Part shown: in pieces, positions 1 to 17,900 of the stretch
Position numbering within the stretch: position 1 is the first letter of the stretch
Layout: each line of letters begins with the position of its first letter
NCBI GenBank assembly: GCA_905250125.1
Contig: CAJNOL010000873.1
Location: 33,482 to 97,481, forward strand
Direction of reading: 5' to 3'
DNA: 64,000 nucleotides
Source of the DNA: Rotaria sordida
Lineage: Eukaryota; Rotifera; Eurotatoria; Philodinida; Philodinidae
Translations under genes and position numbers: made by a program
The notes under the pieces: generated by a model
Told to the model about the DNA's origin: nothing
Database searches by the model: none
The model's input: the letters and a program-made list of their open reading frames with translations, nothing else

Positions 1-533
1 TATGTATTGGATTTGGATTACCAGCACATAGATACACATACATTTTTTTTTCGTTATTAAACTTGTCTTTACTTTCTATTCTTTCTTTTTTTTCGTTATG
101 ACTTTATGTTTAATGTATGTCGATAGGTTTTGACCGATAGACGTAACAAATTATTCAATCAACGCCTATCATTCACTGAGTCACGATGATGATCATGAAG
201 ATGATAACGACGATGATGACATGCAATTCGACATTTACTCGGCCTATGTCTTGATAATTAAAAGCATATATAGAAATGAATATATTGCCCTTATATATTT
301 TTCTTTCTCTTTGTCGACACACCTACTAGATGAGTGGTCATTTATAATTCAATGCAAAAGAAAGAAAAAATATATATATGCAAGACACAGAGAGCGAGAA
401 AGGAAATCTTGATGAATAATATGTATATAAAATTAGTTCATTATATTGAACTTTGTTTCATGACCTCCGGAATAGAGACAATAATGAAAAGCAAAAAAAT
501 AAAAAAATGAATGACTATTAAAAACTCATTTAC
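1..533. other. Noncoding, probably alpha-catenin intron
   Basis: The last visible alpha-catenin exon ends at 534 with a good minus-strand donor (CAA|GTAAATGAG), so this stretch should be the start of its next intron. It holds T-rich tracts and a GAT-rich simple stretch near 185-220. I see no further alpha-catenin exon in it. Confidence 0.55.
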
Positions 534-3500
534 TTGTTTTCGTAAATCACGAGTTTTTGTTTGCATTAATTGAATTTTTTCATTAACATTTTCATCTGAA
601 CTTTTCTTTTTCGACTAGAAAACAAAAAAAAAAAGATCAAATATTATAATATTTAAAAATTTCCTTTTTTTTTTACATATTTAATATATTCATCAAGTAG
701 TTCTTGTAAAGCTTGTCGAACTGAATTACATTCTTGTACAATTTTATCACGACGATCTTCTCTTGTCGATAATGAATCAGCAAGTAAGGCTGCACCTGAT
801 ATTATATCTTCAAGACGTCCTTCAAGTTGTGGTCGAATAATTTGTTCATTAAATTTTTGTGGTTTCATCATAATTATATTCTAAAATAAGTCAATTATTA
901 GATTTTATTGCTTTTTTTTTCATTTCTTAAATAAGAAAACATTCTTACATCGAATTCATTTAATGCTCTTGTTAAATCTCCAATTGTATTTAATGATGAA
1001 TTATATGTTGATGTTTCAAATTGTCCTTGTGTTATGGAAGAAATCATTTTAACAGTATGACGTAATTGATTATGAATAAAATCACGATTTTCACGTGCAG
1101 AAGGTATTTCAGGATGACGTAAATAAGTTTTTGATGATGTAAATAACATCATTGATGATCGTTTTAATGTAGCACGTGCAGTAGCTAAATTTTCTTGTTC
1201 AGTTCGATCAACTAAATCCTAGAAGCAAAAAAAAACAAAGTTTTTGACCTTTGTTAAGAAAAAAATATCAATTTTTACTTGTTGTCGTCGTTGTGTATGA
1301 TGATTTAAATCATTAATATCTTTACCATATTGTTTATAATAATGAATTAATTCTTCTTGATTTGATGCATTATAAATATGTTGTAAATCATCTTCAACCT
1401 GAAAAATTAAGTTAAATAATAAAAAAAAAGGAAGAAGAAGAAGAATTGAATTGATCTATACCAAACGAATAGATTTTAAAATAGTTTGTACATCAACAAG
1501 ATCAGCTAAGATAAGTAAATGTGTAACTGATGTAAGTAAAGCTCGTGCAGCATTAATCATTTTTTCACGTTTTATTTTTGAACATGAATCATCAGCAAAT
1601 TCTCTTGATAAAACAACCATTTCATCACCTTTTATATTCAAATTTTTAAAACAAAAATTAAATAGAAAAAAAAAAAAAATTTTCTTTTTTTGTTTTTATT
1701 CTTACCTGCTCGTTTAACTTCTTTCATACTTTGTAATAAATCATTACGCATATGAGGATTTTCATGAGCAATTTCACCAGCTTTATTAATAAAATTTTCT
1801 GTTGCTTGAATAACATTTTCAACTAATTGATGAGCTTGTTTTGAACGACCTTTTTTTATATTTGATGGTTGTTCAGATATTAATGAAGTTACCTAACAAG
1901 AATAAATTTCTTAGATATTTAACATTTTTAGAATTACTTACAGTGACGAATGTACTTTAATTCCTTATAAAAAGCTTTAAAGAAACTTTTTTCTCTATAT
2001 GAACTGATAGTAAAAACGATACTCTATTTTTCTATATTATTACATCATTTCTTCAAGTAATATTGCAATAATAAAATTTCGATAAGATCTGTTCTTTTAT
2101 CATATGTGACGGTTGTAATATAATGTCTATTGAGTGGATAGTTTTTGAATAACTTTTGATAGATACGAGATAGAAAGCTGGGATTTTTATCGTCCGAAAA
2201 GAGCAGATAAAGATGCATCAAATAGTATATTGTCTGAAGTTTATTTAATCAAATTTATCAAAAAGAAAACAGCAAAACAAAATTTTTTTTATTACTTAGA
2301 GCTTCGACTAAAATACCTATAACTCCTGAATGATTAATTCTAAACATCTGAACCTTGTACAGTTTTGTAGATCTTCTATTCGCGGTTTGAATACATACCT
2401 GTCAATTAAGAATTCACTGTAAACATCTCACAGAGTTGGTTTAGTTTTAAAAAAGTCGATTGAAAACCTTTAAAAAAACATAGAATATACTATTCGATGC
2501 ATCTTCATCTTCTCTTTCGAATGAAGTTTTATTATTATGATATTACTTGAAGAATAATGTAATAACATAGAAAAAATAGAGCGTCATTTTTACTATTAGT
2601 TCATATAGAGAAAAAGTTTCTTTAAAGCTTTTTATAAGGAATTAAAGTATTTCTGTCACTACTTTTGTATTGTCGTAAGTATATTTATTTTTAGATATGT
2701 TGAATCGTGCTCTAATTAGTGCACAACAAAAAAAGTAGTATAGGTAAGATAATTAGATTTACTAGGAAAATTTCATTGATTATTTTCTTTTTTTTTTTAG
2801 TCAAAAAAAAAAATAAAGTTTACCGTAAAACAAATTCAATGATAGATTTTTATTTTAAAATAAAGCTAATTTTTTAAATTAAAATCGTTTTTATTATTAT
2901 TTCTTGTTCTCAAAACATGCACATACAAATAATAGAAATAAATAAAAATCTATCTGGTTTACAATCTCGTACTTTTCAATTACAATCAATTAATTAACTT
3001 TGTTATTATTCTTATGAAATCAAGTTAATTAAAAAGTTATGATTATTTCATTCTTACACGAGAATTTCCATTCAATGAATAACTCTGTTATAATGTTTTA
3101 TAAACAGTTCCTACTAAAAGAAAACAAATACAATAGAACATAAATACTGAAAAAGATGATTGTCAAAAAAAAAAAAAAAAAGAACGATTGTTGAGACTTC
3201 TTTCAGTCTCAGTTTTTTTCCTTCGTAAACCAAAACAAAACTTCATAGAAAAATTCAATTTCATTATAAACATATAATTTATTTAAGACTTGCTAAAAGT
3301 ATTTTAAAAAAAAAAAAAGAATTTTCTATATAAAATAACGCATAATTTGAAAACAACATTTAGCAACAACATGTAGGTTCGAATCGATTATTCATTATAT
3401 TTTTCAGTATCAAGTTTAAACAAGAAAATCGAAAACAACTTTTTTTTTTCATACACAATCGCTAATATAAACTTCGTCATTATTTTCATTAAAAAAAAAA

Positions 3501-3621
3501 AGAGATAAAATTAATTATGACAAACCTCAACAACTAATGGATCTAATGCTCGTTGTACAGACCATGTTTTTATTTGAACATCTGTTGGATTAAATTTTGT
3601 TGTATAAACATGTGTACTCAT
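534..3621 (-). CDS. CTNNA: Alpha-catenin, N-terminal part (gene runs off the left edge)
   Basis: Alpha-catenin links beta-catenin and cadherin to actin at adherens junctions. Seven exons join in phase: 3526-3621, 1706-1892, 1462-1628, 1279-1398, 949-1218, 677-880 and 534-614, giving about 375 residues of the roughly 900 usual for the family. The N-terminus aligns with the beta-catenin-binding and dimerisation region (ALDPLVVEV, KKGRSKQAHQLVE). Next come the hallmarks EFADDSCSKIKRE, AARALLTSVTHLLILADLVDV and IISGAALLADSLSTREDRRD (the human protein has IISGAALMADSSCTRDDRRE). The last visible residues KTRDLRKQ match the human KTRDLRRQ, and the donor there shows that the rest lies outside the window. 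An acceptor (TATAG) sits 10 bp before the ATG. Intron 1 (1893-3525) is long and carries a foldback element. The family assignment is secure; which vertebrate paralogue it matches is not determined. Confidence 0.93.
1942..2660. mobile_element. Foldback/MITE-like element in alpha-catenin intron 1
   Basis: The two ends are inverted copies: AGTGAC at the left and GTCACT at the right. The next roughly 110 bp (1950-2060 against 2548-2652) pair almost throughout, including TACTTTAATTCCTTATAAAA and TTCTCTATATGAACT. A second paired block, GATGCATC(A/G)AATAGTATATT, lies at about 2211-2232 and 2486-2510. The left arm has about 100 extra bases between the two blocks. There is no coding capacity. A target-site duplication is not clear, so the superfamily is not assigned. 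Confidence 0.75.
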
Positions 3622-4080
3622 TATTATTTATCTATACAATCAATATCGAAAATAATCTTTACTTTGATTTGAAAATGTCAATGTTGAGTGAATAGAAATT
3701 ACACGAACTTTTTTTTTTGTATTGTTTTTTACACCAATGAAAATTGTTTTAACTCAATGAGTTCTAATTGGTTAAGAAATTCAACCTGTAGGTATAACCG
3801 ATGATCTCATCTAGCGATCCGATCTCTTCTTCTCTCGTTTTGTTTTTTTTTCTTCCTTCAATTTGGTTGTCGAGTGAACGTACACACCTTGTCTTCCCAA
3901 CTGTTGTGTTTATTTCTTGAAAAAAAAAGTATTTCTTTCTTTTTTTTTTCTTTATTTGAGTATGTCTACGTCCTTCAAACATTTTAAAACAATATTTTGT
4001 TGTTTCGTTACTTGATTTTTCAAGAGAAAAGAATATATTATTTTCTTTTTTTTAGTGTTTGGTCTTTCTAAATTTTTGAG
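3622..4080. promoter_or_regulatory. Divergent intergenic region between alpha-catenin and the F-box/LRR gene
   Basis: This is a 459-bp gap between two genes read outwards, so it should hold both promoters. It contains long T tracts and a strong plus-strand acceptor (TTTTCTTTTTTTTAG, ending at about 4054). I cannot point to a specific promoter motif. The open frame at 3764-3982 on the minus strand is low-complexity and not convincing as a gene. Confidence 0.4.
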
Positions 4081-7000
4081 ATGAATGATTATAGACAACG
4101 TATCAATCTTAATCGACGAATGGAACCATCGACAACATCGATGGGTAAATTTTTTTCAAATCGTCTTCGAGATTCACTTCATTATGGTGGTGCATTAACA
4201 ACAAATGAAAGAGAAAATTTTGATCAAACAACAGCTGATTATGAAGCAACACCTGAACCACCGATTAGTTTATATGATGTTAATCGTCCTATTGTAACAC
4301 CATCATCAACATCATCAACAAATGAAACATATTTTACTCATACAACACCTGATATACATAAATTTTCTCGTCGAGTTGAATTATCATCTGGTTATAATAT
4401 ATTAAAAAATCGTACTAGTTCACGTCCAACACGTTTACCAACATATTTACAAGGACGTACACCACTTGCTCAATTAAATCCATTACCAACAACAATAACA
4501 ATAAATAATACTGATGATAACCGTCAACGACGTTTATCATATACTGATCATGATCGTGCACAATATTTAGCATATAATCAACAACTTTTACAAAAATTTC
4601 ATATTGATGGTACACGAAGACCATTTTCATCAGATAGTCCATTACCACCTCCATTACCATTACCACCATCAGTAACAACAACAACAACGACAACATCAAA
4701 TTCTTATTTTACATCATCTGCTCCACCTGTACACAATCGTACAGCGTATGAACCAATTGAACCATTAAAATTAGTATTAACACAAGAAGATAATTCTATA
4801 GCAGATTTATCACGTGAATTACGTGCTGCTGCATATCCAACAACAAGAAAATCTTCAAATCATTCTCCAACACGTGAAACATCACCAAATACAGCACGTT
4901 ATTCAACACGAATTAATTCTAAACGTATACCACCACCACGTTCATTACCTAAAATACATATTAATGAACAACAACAACAACAACAACAACAACAAACATC
5001 AATATCAAATATGAAAATAGCACATTTTTATCATCATCATGAATCAGAAAAAAATCCATCAATAACAGAAGATCGTTTACAAAGTTCATCAGCAGCATCA
5101 TTATTACTTGATCAATTTTTTAATTCAGAACTAACACCACCAAAAGATACAACAACAACAACAATACAAACACATGAAATGATTTCTATAGGCAATGAAA
5201 AACCACGTAAATTATAATTTTATAATAATCAAATTATTACACATCATATTATACTCTTATCTATAAATATAGTCACCTGATGTTAAGGACATATAAGTTT
5301 ACATTATCATTAGACTCCTGTGGGACAGTTTCGTTTTCCGTTCTGTTAGATATTTTGGATTAAGACAATTTAAAAGAACAAATGAGATTGAAAACTTGAA
5401 AAGCGTTTGTCTAGTAGAACGACATGTTTATATGTGTCTATTCGAAAAAAACTCAGGACGAGATTCGGGACTTGCAAAAAAAGTTTACCCTACAGGTAGA
5501 GAGTCCATCGAATCTGGGTAGAACCTAATGAACACTATCCACAGGACTCTAGTTATCATACAAGTCAAATATTCTTATTCTTTAACATAATAACTAAAAT
5601 TATTTATTTCATTTGTTTGTTTTTATTTATTTAGATCGTGAACATTCACAACCAACTGCTATATTAATGAGAAATTCTTCAATATCAAATAGTGCTGATG
5701 ATACAACAATGTCATTTGTTTCAAAATATGCTCGTTTAGCTCCTATTGTATCTTCACAAACATTTTCAACGAATAGAAATTCTTCCATAATTCCTATTGA
5801 TGATAATATATCGAATATGAATCGTTCATTAAATATTGAAATTAATCATCATGAACAAACTTTTGATACACTTCATGATTTATCATCATTTCATAATGAA
5901 ACAACTATTATTACGGATGATTTACTTCAAACATCTGAAATAATTCATACGGATTCTATAACAGATGAAAATGAAGAAAATTATTCTTATGTACCATTAA
6001 AAGAACAAATAAAATCTATAAATCATATACCATTACTTGAATTAGATGAACTTGAAACAAATAGTGATATAAGTGAATCACAATTTGTACCAATAATATA
6101 TGCAAAAGAATTAGCAAATGAAATTGATCTTTTACAAAAAGCACATTTACTTAAACAACAACAACGTTCAATTGCAATGGATAATGAAAATGAAAGAATT
6201 AATGATAATAATTCTGTACCACCACCAGCTAATATGGAATTATTAAATTTTGAAACACTTGAAGAAGAATTTTCTATTTTACAACAACAACAACAACATC
6301 AAGATGAAGAAAATACACCATTACCATCACCAAGAATTCCATCAACAATGATGGAAATATCATCATCATCACCAATAACAATAAAACCTGAATCATCACC
6401 AATTCCATTATCTGAAAATGAAACATCATTAACAAATATTTTACAACATAGTATACTTATACATAATCGTTCATCACCATGGTTTAAATTACCAACAGAA
6501 CTTTGGTTTAAAATTTTACCTTATTTAAATACAAATGAATTAAATAATTTTTCTTATGTTTGTAAACGTTTTTATTTACTTGTACAACATCAAGCATGTT
6601 GTCATCGAATAATAATAAATCGTCGAAAAGAATTAGAACAACTTTGGTTTGATAATATTAGTCGACGTCAACCTATTTCACTTGCATTTATTGAATGTCG
6701 ACAACAAAATCTTGAAAATTCACAACAACAAATTCAAAATAAGTAAGTAGAATCTTGCAAATCATTTGAGTCAGATCCTATTGTAATATATTGAAAAAAA
6801 AATGAATTTATTTCTTATATATTTAGTTGTGAGAATATAAAATGGTTTGAATTTTTTCAAACAATTGGTACAAATCTTATTGATTTTACAATGACTGGTT
6901 GTTATCATGAACCATTTACACCTAATACATTATTACCAATAATAGTAAAAACTTGTCCAAATCTTTTATCACTTAATCTTCGTTGGAATAATATAACAGA

Positions 7001-7778
7001 ATCAACATTAAATCATTTAATAACTTATTCACAATTTATTCATTTACATACACTTGATTTAACTGGTTGTCAAATATTAGATGATACATTATTAATTAAT
7101 ATATTTATTCGTACAGAAATAGATTTTCATTTAAAAAAACTTATTCTTCATGCATGTACAAATATAACATGGATAGGTCTTGATACAATAGCTATTTGTA
7201 TTCCAAATTTAATTCATTTAAATATAAGTCGTTGTATTGGTTTAAGAAATCTTTCATTACATCAATATTTAACATGTTTTCATTATTGGCCTAAACTTGA
7301 ATATATTGATTTTGGTCAACTTATAACATTAAATGATCAAGATCTTACAATTGTTTTTGATAATTGTAAATATTTAAATAGTTTAATATTAGATGATTGT
7401 ATTAATTTAACAGATCAAACATTAAATAGATTAACATCTGATTTTCATATGATTAGTTTAAGTAATTGTACAACAATAGATATGAATATATTTTTAAATC
7501 TCAATGAACAATGTCCAAATTTACATACTATAAATTTAAATTCTATTCAAAATTTTAATGATAATTGTTTATTAAAATGGTCAGAAAAACCATTAATTCA
7601 TTTAAAAATTTTCATACTTGATAATTGTACAGAATGTACAATAAATGGTATTGAAAAATTTCTTGAAAAACATTCTAATTTAAGAAAATTATCATTAAAT
7701 GGTAATGTTATATCAAATGAAATAGAACAACAAACATTAGAACAGAAATTTCCTAATATAAAATTTGTCTTTCAATAA
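4081..7778 (+). CDS. F-box/leucine-rich-repeat protein with a long disordered N-terminus
   Basis: Three exons join in phase (4081-5206, 5635-6742, 6827-7778), giving about 1061 residues. F-box/LRR proteins are substrate receptors of SCF (cullin-1) ubiquitin ligases. Residues 1 to about 640 are low-complexity: Ser/Thr/Pro-rich with a poly-Gln run (codons at about 4970-4995) and QQQQQQ again near 6285. The F-box is at about residues 655-700 (SPWFKLPTELWFKILPYL, then FSYVCKRFYLLV). From about residue 745 to the end there are about ten LRRs of the cysteine-containing type (LDLTGCQILDD, LILDDCINLTDQTL). The first junction is inferred: if donor CCAC|GTAAAT at 5207 is not used, the frame stops at 5217. 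The Gln-rich exons could then belong to two genes, the second starting near 5668. The absence of a poly(A) signal after 5217 and the kept phase favour one gene. I cannot name the vertebrate orthologue. Confidence 0.8.
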
Positions 7779-9499
7779 ATCTTATCCTGATACTCAGTTT
7801 GTTATTTAACATTTCCGTCTTCTATAAAAAAAAAAAAGCACAGTGTGTATAGAATTTTTCTTTTCACAATTATTCACGTGTTACTATTGTTCGATTGTAT
7901 TGTTGTTCTATTATTTATGTTAACTGATAAAATGAATATTTGTATTACAAACAAAAAAAAACACAAAAACACGACAATTATGACTCGCATATGTATATAT
8001 ATATATATATATACGACTAGTGTTTATTTTTAGATCATCTGGTTAATTTGTCTTATTCGTCGATAAGATAATGTCATAGTTTATCTTATATAGAAAAATC
8101 AAAGAAATTTATCGTAACTAGGTAAATTATAAAAAGCCAATAACCAAAAAAAAAAGGTTTTAATTAGCCTAGTCTGCATATATGGATTATATGTTATAAA
8201 AAGTCTTTTTTTTAATGAAAAGTATAAAAAAAAGGTTATTTTTTCTTAATTATGAATAACCTATTGCATGCTTTATCAAATGCAATATCTGATAAAGTTT
8301 CCAAATGAAGTTTTAGTTAGAAGATTACTTGAAAATTATATCAATAATGATTCAATTCCTATCGGAAATTTTCTACCAATATTTGTTAGTAATAACCATT
8401 TTAAATTGTAGAAAAAAAAGTATCAACAAAATACGAGATCATCGATCTTTTTTTTTTTCGAAATAAAAATACAACAATTGTTCATTTTCTTCAGAATCTC
8501 ATATGATTAAAGATATTATATTAATACTTGTTTTTAGATTGAAGATGATCGTAGGTTTTGTAATTTAATTTATACAAAGCTTTTAATTTCAGACAGAATA
8601 TTTTCTAGATCTTATCTTTCCAACGTCGAATTGCCTTCAAAATTGAAAATTGGTATTACCATGCTGACCAATTCATACTCGAGATAATTTATCAGAGTTT
8701 CATTTCCACATATTTCTCTCTAACGTGGTGAAAACCACAGGTTGTATATTTTCTTTCGTTCTCGAGATATTTTAAAAACATTGAGAGGCGTTGTATTTTT
8801 TTTTAAAGTCTTTCTTCACCAAATATCATTTATAACTTCCGAGCTGTACTGTGCTCGATAGATAACTTCGAACAACACTACAATAAAATTTACTATCATA
8901 AGTGGTGAAAGACTATAGTATCATAATAGTTTAAAATTAATATTTAACATGGTAATATCTCTCGATATTAGTCTATTTCATTATATATTTTAATTTTTGT
9001 TTCAAAGAAGAAAAAAAATACAAAAAGAGTTTTTAAACAAAAATATTTCACAGAACAATGATTAATGAAATATTTCTCTGATAATTAAATTGAGCAATGT
9101 GTAAAATCAAATTATATTGAATTGACGAAGGAATCTCACCAGTTATCAAACAGCAGTGTTCAGACTTTTAAAAAAGAAAATTTCAGAAGTTTCGAATATT
9201 TCAAGCATTTGTGTTCTGAATTTTACATTACTTTCTAAAATAATGTAATTTCCAAAATTTCTGCAATTATGTACTTACACAAATGTCTGACATTACAGAA
9301 ATTTCCAATATGTTTAAAAACTTTTGATTTGCACTGCTATATAGTTATCGAGCTGATGAAAATTTCAGAAATTTGGGTAATTTCCTTTTTTGGAAATCTG
9401 AACATATCTCTGCCTGAAGAGGTGCCCTTATAAGCTCTGATTTCAATGATATTTAAATTCTATTTCAATCTAATTTTTATTTTAGATTCAATCGAAACA
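7779..9499. other. Intergenic region, F-box/LRR gene to CUL2
   Basis: AT-rich noncoding sequence. It holds a TA microsatellite at about 7993-8013 and several imperfect inverted stretches at 9150-9400 (for example CATTTGTG near 9214 against CACAAATG near 9278). It ends with a TTTTAG acceptor at 9484, 15 bp before the CUL2 start codon. I see no gene in it. Confidence 0.5.
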
Positions 9500-13541
<4,042 letters not shown>

Positions 13542-14988
13542 ATTATTTCTATCAAAATTCTAGAAAAGTTTTTTTTTTCCATTTTCTCATTATATTTTTC
13601 AATTAAATTGTTTTTTATAAACCTGAATCGTCTTTTATTTGAAATTGATTGTTTTTTTTCTTCTTTCCTATATACATGTATGTTCATAATGAGTCGAATA
13701 TAAGTGAACCCTGTTATTATCTTTGTTTTTTTTTATCAGTGCAATAAGTATATGAAATATAAATTTGTTAAGAACAAAAAAAAATGTAACTCAACTTTAA
13801 TTCTTTTTTATATTATCACTAAAAGATGATTTTTTTGAACTAGTGTTTATGTTTTGTATCTCTTTTAGTGTTTATAGAACAGTGTTTAAACTGATTAATA
13901 ATTGTACATTGTCTTTCGTTATGAACGCATGTGTATGGAAATATTTGTAAACAAGAAAAAGTTTGAATTATTTTTCTATATGTTATATTCTATATTTTTT
14001 TTTTCTCAATTCTCTTGCCTTTGTCTTTCTGTATATTTTTTTTCTATGAAATAAAAATAATCAGGAATACCAAAGATTGATGTCAATATTATTGAAATAA
14101 TACATAAATTCAATGCGATAAGAATAAATTCTTATAAAATATCTAAATATTGTTTTTCTAAGACTTACAAAAGTCGAGTCATTTATTTAAAAATGATTGT
14201 AAATAATTTTCTCGTATTTATTTTATGCGTTTCATTAAATTAGAGTTGCAAAAGGTAACTGTGTCTGGCACGATGGGACAGAGTCAGAATAAGACGAATA
14301 TGCAGTACGACCTACAACGTAGGGTAGAGTTCAAATAACAATGTAGAGTACTATAAAAAAAGAAAGTTTACTGGTGTGTCACTATATTGCGCAAACATCA
14401 TCAATCTTAATCTATTTATTTTCAACATATAAATAGAAATACCACGAGACTAATGATTTATTATATTAGCTTGAGACTTTTAATACGGTAGGTTGTGGCC
14501 TTTTGTTTTATTCTAACTCGTGCTCTTAAGGCATCAGAAGTACAAAAAATGGTAATCGGAATGTTTATTAATAGAAAATTGTTATTTTTGATCGATAACA
14601 ATTATGTTGAAAAAAACTAAATATTTATATTAAACATAAGATTTATCATTTAGTAATAATATTATAAATACTAATATAATTCTAAGAATTATATTTGTTA
14701 AATTTATCTTGTAAAAAAAAATATTCTCTTTTTTTTGTTTTATCTTCATTGCATTTCATCAAAGTTATAGTTGTTATATGAATTCCTCTATTATGAATAT
14801 TAATTTATGTCGTCAAATTTACAATGTTTCTTATTGGATGAAAAATCTATCAAATGAAGTTTGTCGCAAGTAAAAAAACACTCGATGATCATCATCGACG
14901 TTAATTTTTGTTTTCTTTTATCACTATCATCATAGTTTATTTATTAGATTTAAATATTATTTAATAAAATTTGCTTTTTAAATTTTAG
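13542..14988. other. Intergenic region, CUL2 to RBR ligase
   Basis: AT-rich, with poly-T tracts, presumably holding the CUL2 3' UTR and the promoter of the next gene. A less AT-rich patch at about 14250-14340 has no recognisable coding content. It ends in AATTTTAG directly against the next start codon, which looks like a splice acceptor. Confidence 0.45.
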
Positions 14989-17900
14989 ATGTCAAACAGC
15001 ATACAACACGAAAAAGCTGTTTCACCATCTGTAAATCATCATGATGTTAAACAATGGCAACATTGTTCATTATTTAATTTGGATTTATTTAATGATGATA
15101 ATAATCATCATTTAAATTTAACAAAAGATATAATTAATAATAAAAATATTGTTGATTGTTGTTGTTCATCATCAACACCAAATGTTGATGATTCATGTAT
15201 TAAAAAAGATTTAAATCATTCATGTTCATTTGTTGTTATACAAAAAAATTATACAACACAACTTGAACATGTTGCTGAAACTTTATTAGCTGATGAAAAT
15301 AAAATATCAAATAATTGTTATTATTGTTCTAATTTTGATACAAATGATACAAAAACTCAATCATTTAATAGAAAAATTCTTCTTGGTTCAACAGCTATAC
15401 TTGATAGTTTATTACGAAATAATCTTAAAACAACATCAACAATAACATATTCTAATAATAATCCAACAACGAATGTTAATTCAACAGGAGGTAATCAACG
15501 ACGATGGCATTCAGAACGTGGTAGTCGTCATCCAAATGTTCGTGCTAATTTACCATTAACACCCGCTCAACGACAAGTTCTTGAACGTTATATGAATTAT
15601 CCATTAATTAAACCACCAACAACGATTCATTCTACACGTCGTTCACATCAACCATTAACGGGTAAAGCAGGTGAAGCTACTGGTACAGCTCTTTCAGCTC
15701 TTGCTGAACAACCAATAACTACATCATCTAATATTGTACATCTTCGAAAAAATAGTGCACCATCAAATCATACTCGTCCATTATCATCAACATCATCATC
15801 AGCATCAGCTATATCTCATCATAGTGCATTAAATAGACGTTTTTTAGCAGATACAATTAAATCTCAAGAAAATTTTGATGATGAAAATGATGATGATGAA
15901 GATGATGATGATGACGATGATGATGATAATGATGATGATGATGATGATAATAAATCTATATCATCTGAACTTGATCATACAATTGATGAAGAAAATAGTG
16001 ATATTAATCCAATAAGTATTCTACCAAATCATCATATAACTTTATTTGAAACATTATCTGAATGTGCTATATGTTGCGAAATGAAACGTCTTCAAAATCG
16101 ATCATGTTGTAATTTTTATGCATGTTCAACATGTTTAAATATTTATGTTGAACAACAAATTAAACAAGGTATTGTTAGTATACAATGTCCAAATCAACAA
16201 TGTAAAATTTATATGCATCGTGATGAAATTAATAAACGATGTATATCACCAGAATTACGACAAAAATTTACACGATATTTAGTTGATGCAAATCGTTCAA
16301 ATAATATTAAAACATGTCCACGATGTTCTAATATTCATGAAATAGGTATGGATTTCATTAGTTTTAATTATAATTAATCTATTTTTTTTTATCATAGATC
16401 CAGAAGTTTTTCGTACAATGCGTCGTGCACCAACTAAAGTTCAATGTGTTGAATGTAATTTAATATGGTGTTTTCAATGTCATTCACCATGGCATGATGG
16501 TATACAATGTAAAGAATTTCGTCGTGGTGATCGAATGTTAAAAAAATGGGCAAGAGAAGTTCATTATGGACAACATAATGCACAACAATGTCCATCTTGC
16601 AAAGTAAAAAAAATTTTTTTTTTTTATTAATTTATTTTCTTTATTTTTATTAAAGGTATATATTCAACGAACTAAAGGTTGTGATCATATAGTTTGTCTT
16701 CGTTGTAAAACAGAATTTTGTTATAAATGTGGTGGTCGTTTTCGAGATATTAAATTTATTGGTATATATAAAATTGATTTTTTTTTTAATAGTTAATATT
16801 TCTATTATGAATATATATATATATATTTTAGGTGATCATTATAGTGAATTAAGTGTACTCGGTTGCAAATATCGTTTTTATCCAGATCATCCATTTAAAC
16901 GTCGACTTATACGAGGTTCAATTCTTTGTGGAAAAATATTAGCAGCACCTATTGTTTTATGTTTGGCTGTTGTTGCTGGTGCAGTTTGTGCTGGAATTGG
17001 ACTTCCAGCTTATTGTTGTTTTATGCTTGTTAGACATATTAAAGTAAGAAAAAAACAATATTTTGTTTTGGTTTAAATTATAAAAATTATGATTTCTTTT
17101 TGTATTCTTAGGCTAAACGACGACGACCTCATTCAAAACTAAAAGAACCTGTTTTGATGAGTTGTAAGTACTCTTTGACATAGAAAAACAAATAATAAAA
17201 ATCTAGAAATTAGTTTCTATCTGTGTGTTATCATAACCGAGAATTTCTTAGATTGGTCTCTTTTTTTGTATGTTGATATGAGAGATGTATTGAAAAGGAA
17301 ATAAAAATTTTCAAACGAAGGAAGATTTCTAAGTGATAAATAGATTTTAAACTGGGACTATATTCAATTGATAGAGCTTAGTCAATACGCAAATATCTTA
17401 GAATGGTTCGAGCTCTTGGGCCTTTGTTACTAAGATATCGAGTTTTTTTCTGCAGAACTGCAGTTTTCAAGCCATCCTAGTTTAATCGGAACTATTATGT
17501 GGGCAAAGTTTCAGATTAAAATTCAAAAGTATGATTTTTCTTGAAAACTGGGCCCTACAGGAACAATCTACTAAAAATTCGATATCTCAATAACAAAGGT
17601 CTAACAACTTGAACTAGTCTAGAGTATTTACCCATTGACTAAGCTCTATCAATTGAATATAGTCTTAGTCTAAAAGCTATTTATCACTTGGAAATCGTCC
17701 CTTGTAAGGGCTAATGATCTATGAATACCATGAAACGAGTTCGCATCATATAAAAATTGAAACTGTGCATACACAGAATCCTTAACAACAATAGTTTATT
17801 GTAAAAGTTTCAAATCTTTTCGTGTATTACTATCTTAAAATACAGCTATGGTAAAAGTGTATCTTTTACATTGCTCATATAAATCGATAGGTTCGATGTT

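Noticed and set aside
3764..3982. 72-codon minus-strand frame upstream of alpha-catenin
   Set aside because: Low-complexity Lys/Arg-rich product of homopolymer tracts inside a divergent promoter region; no family resemblance.
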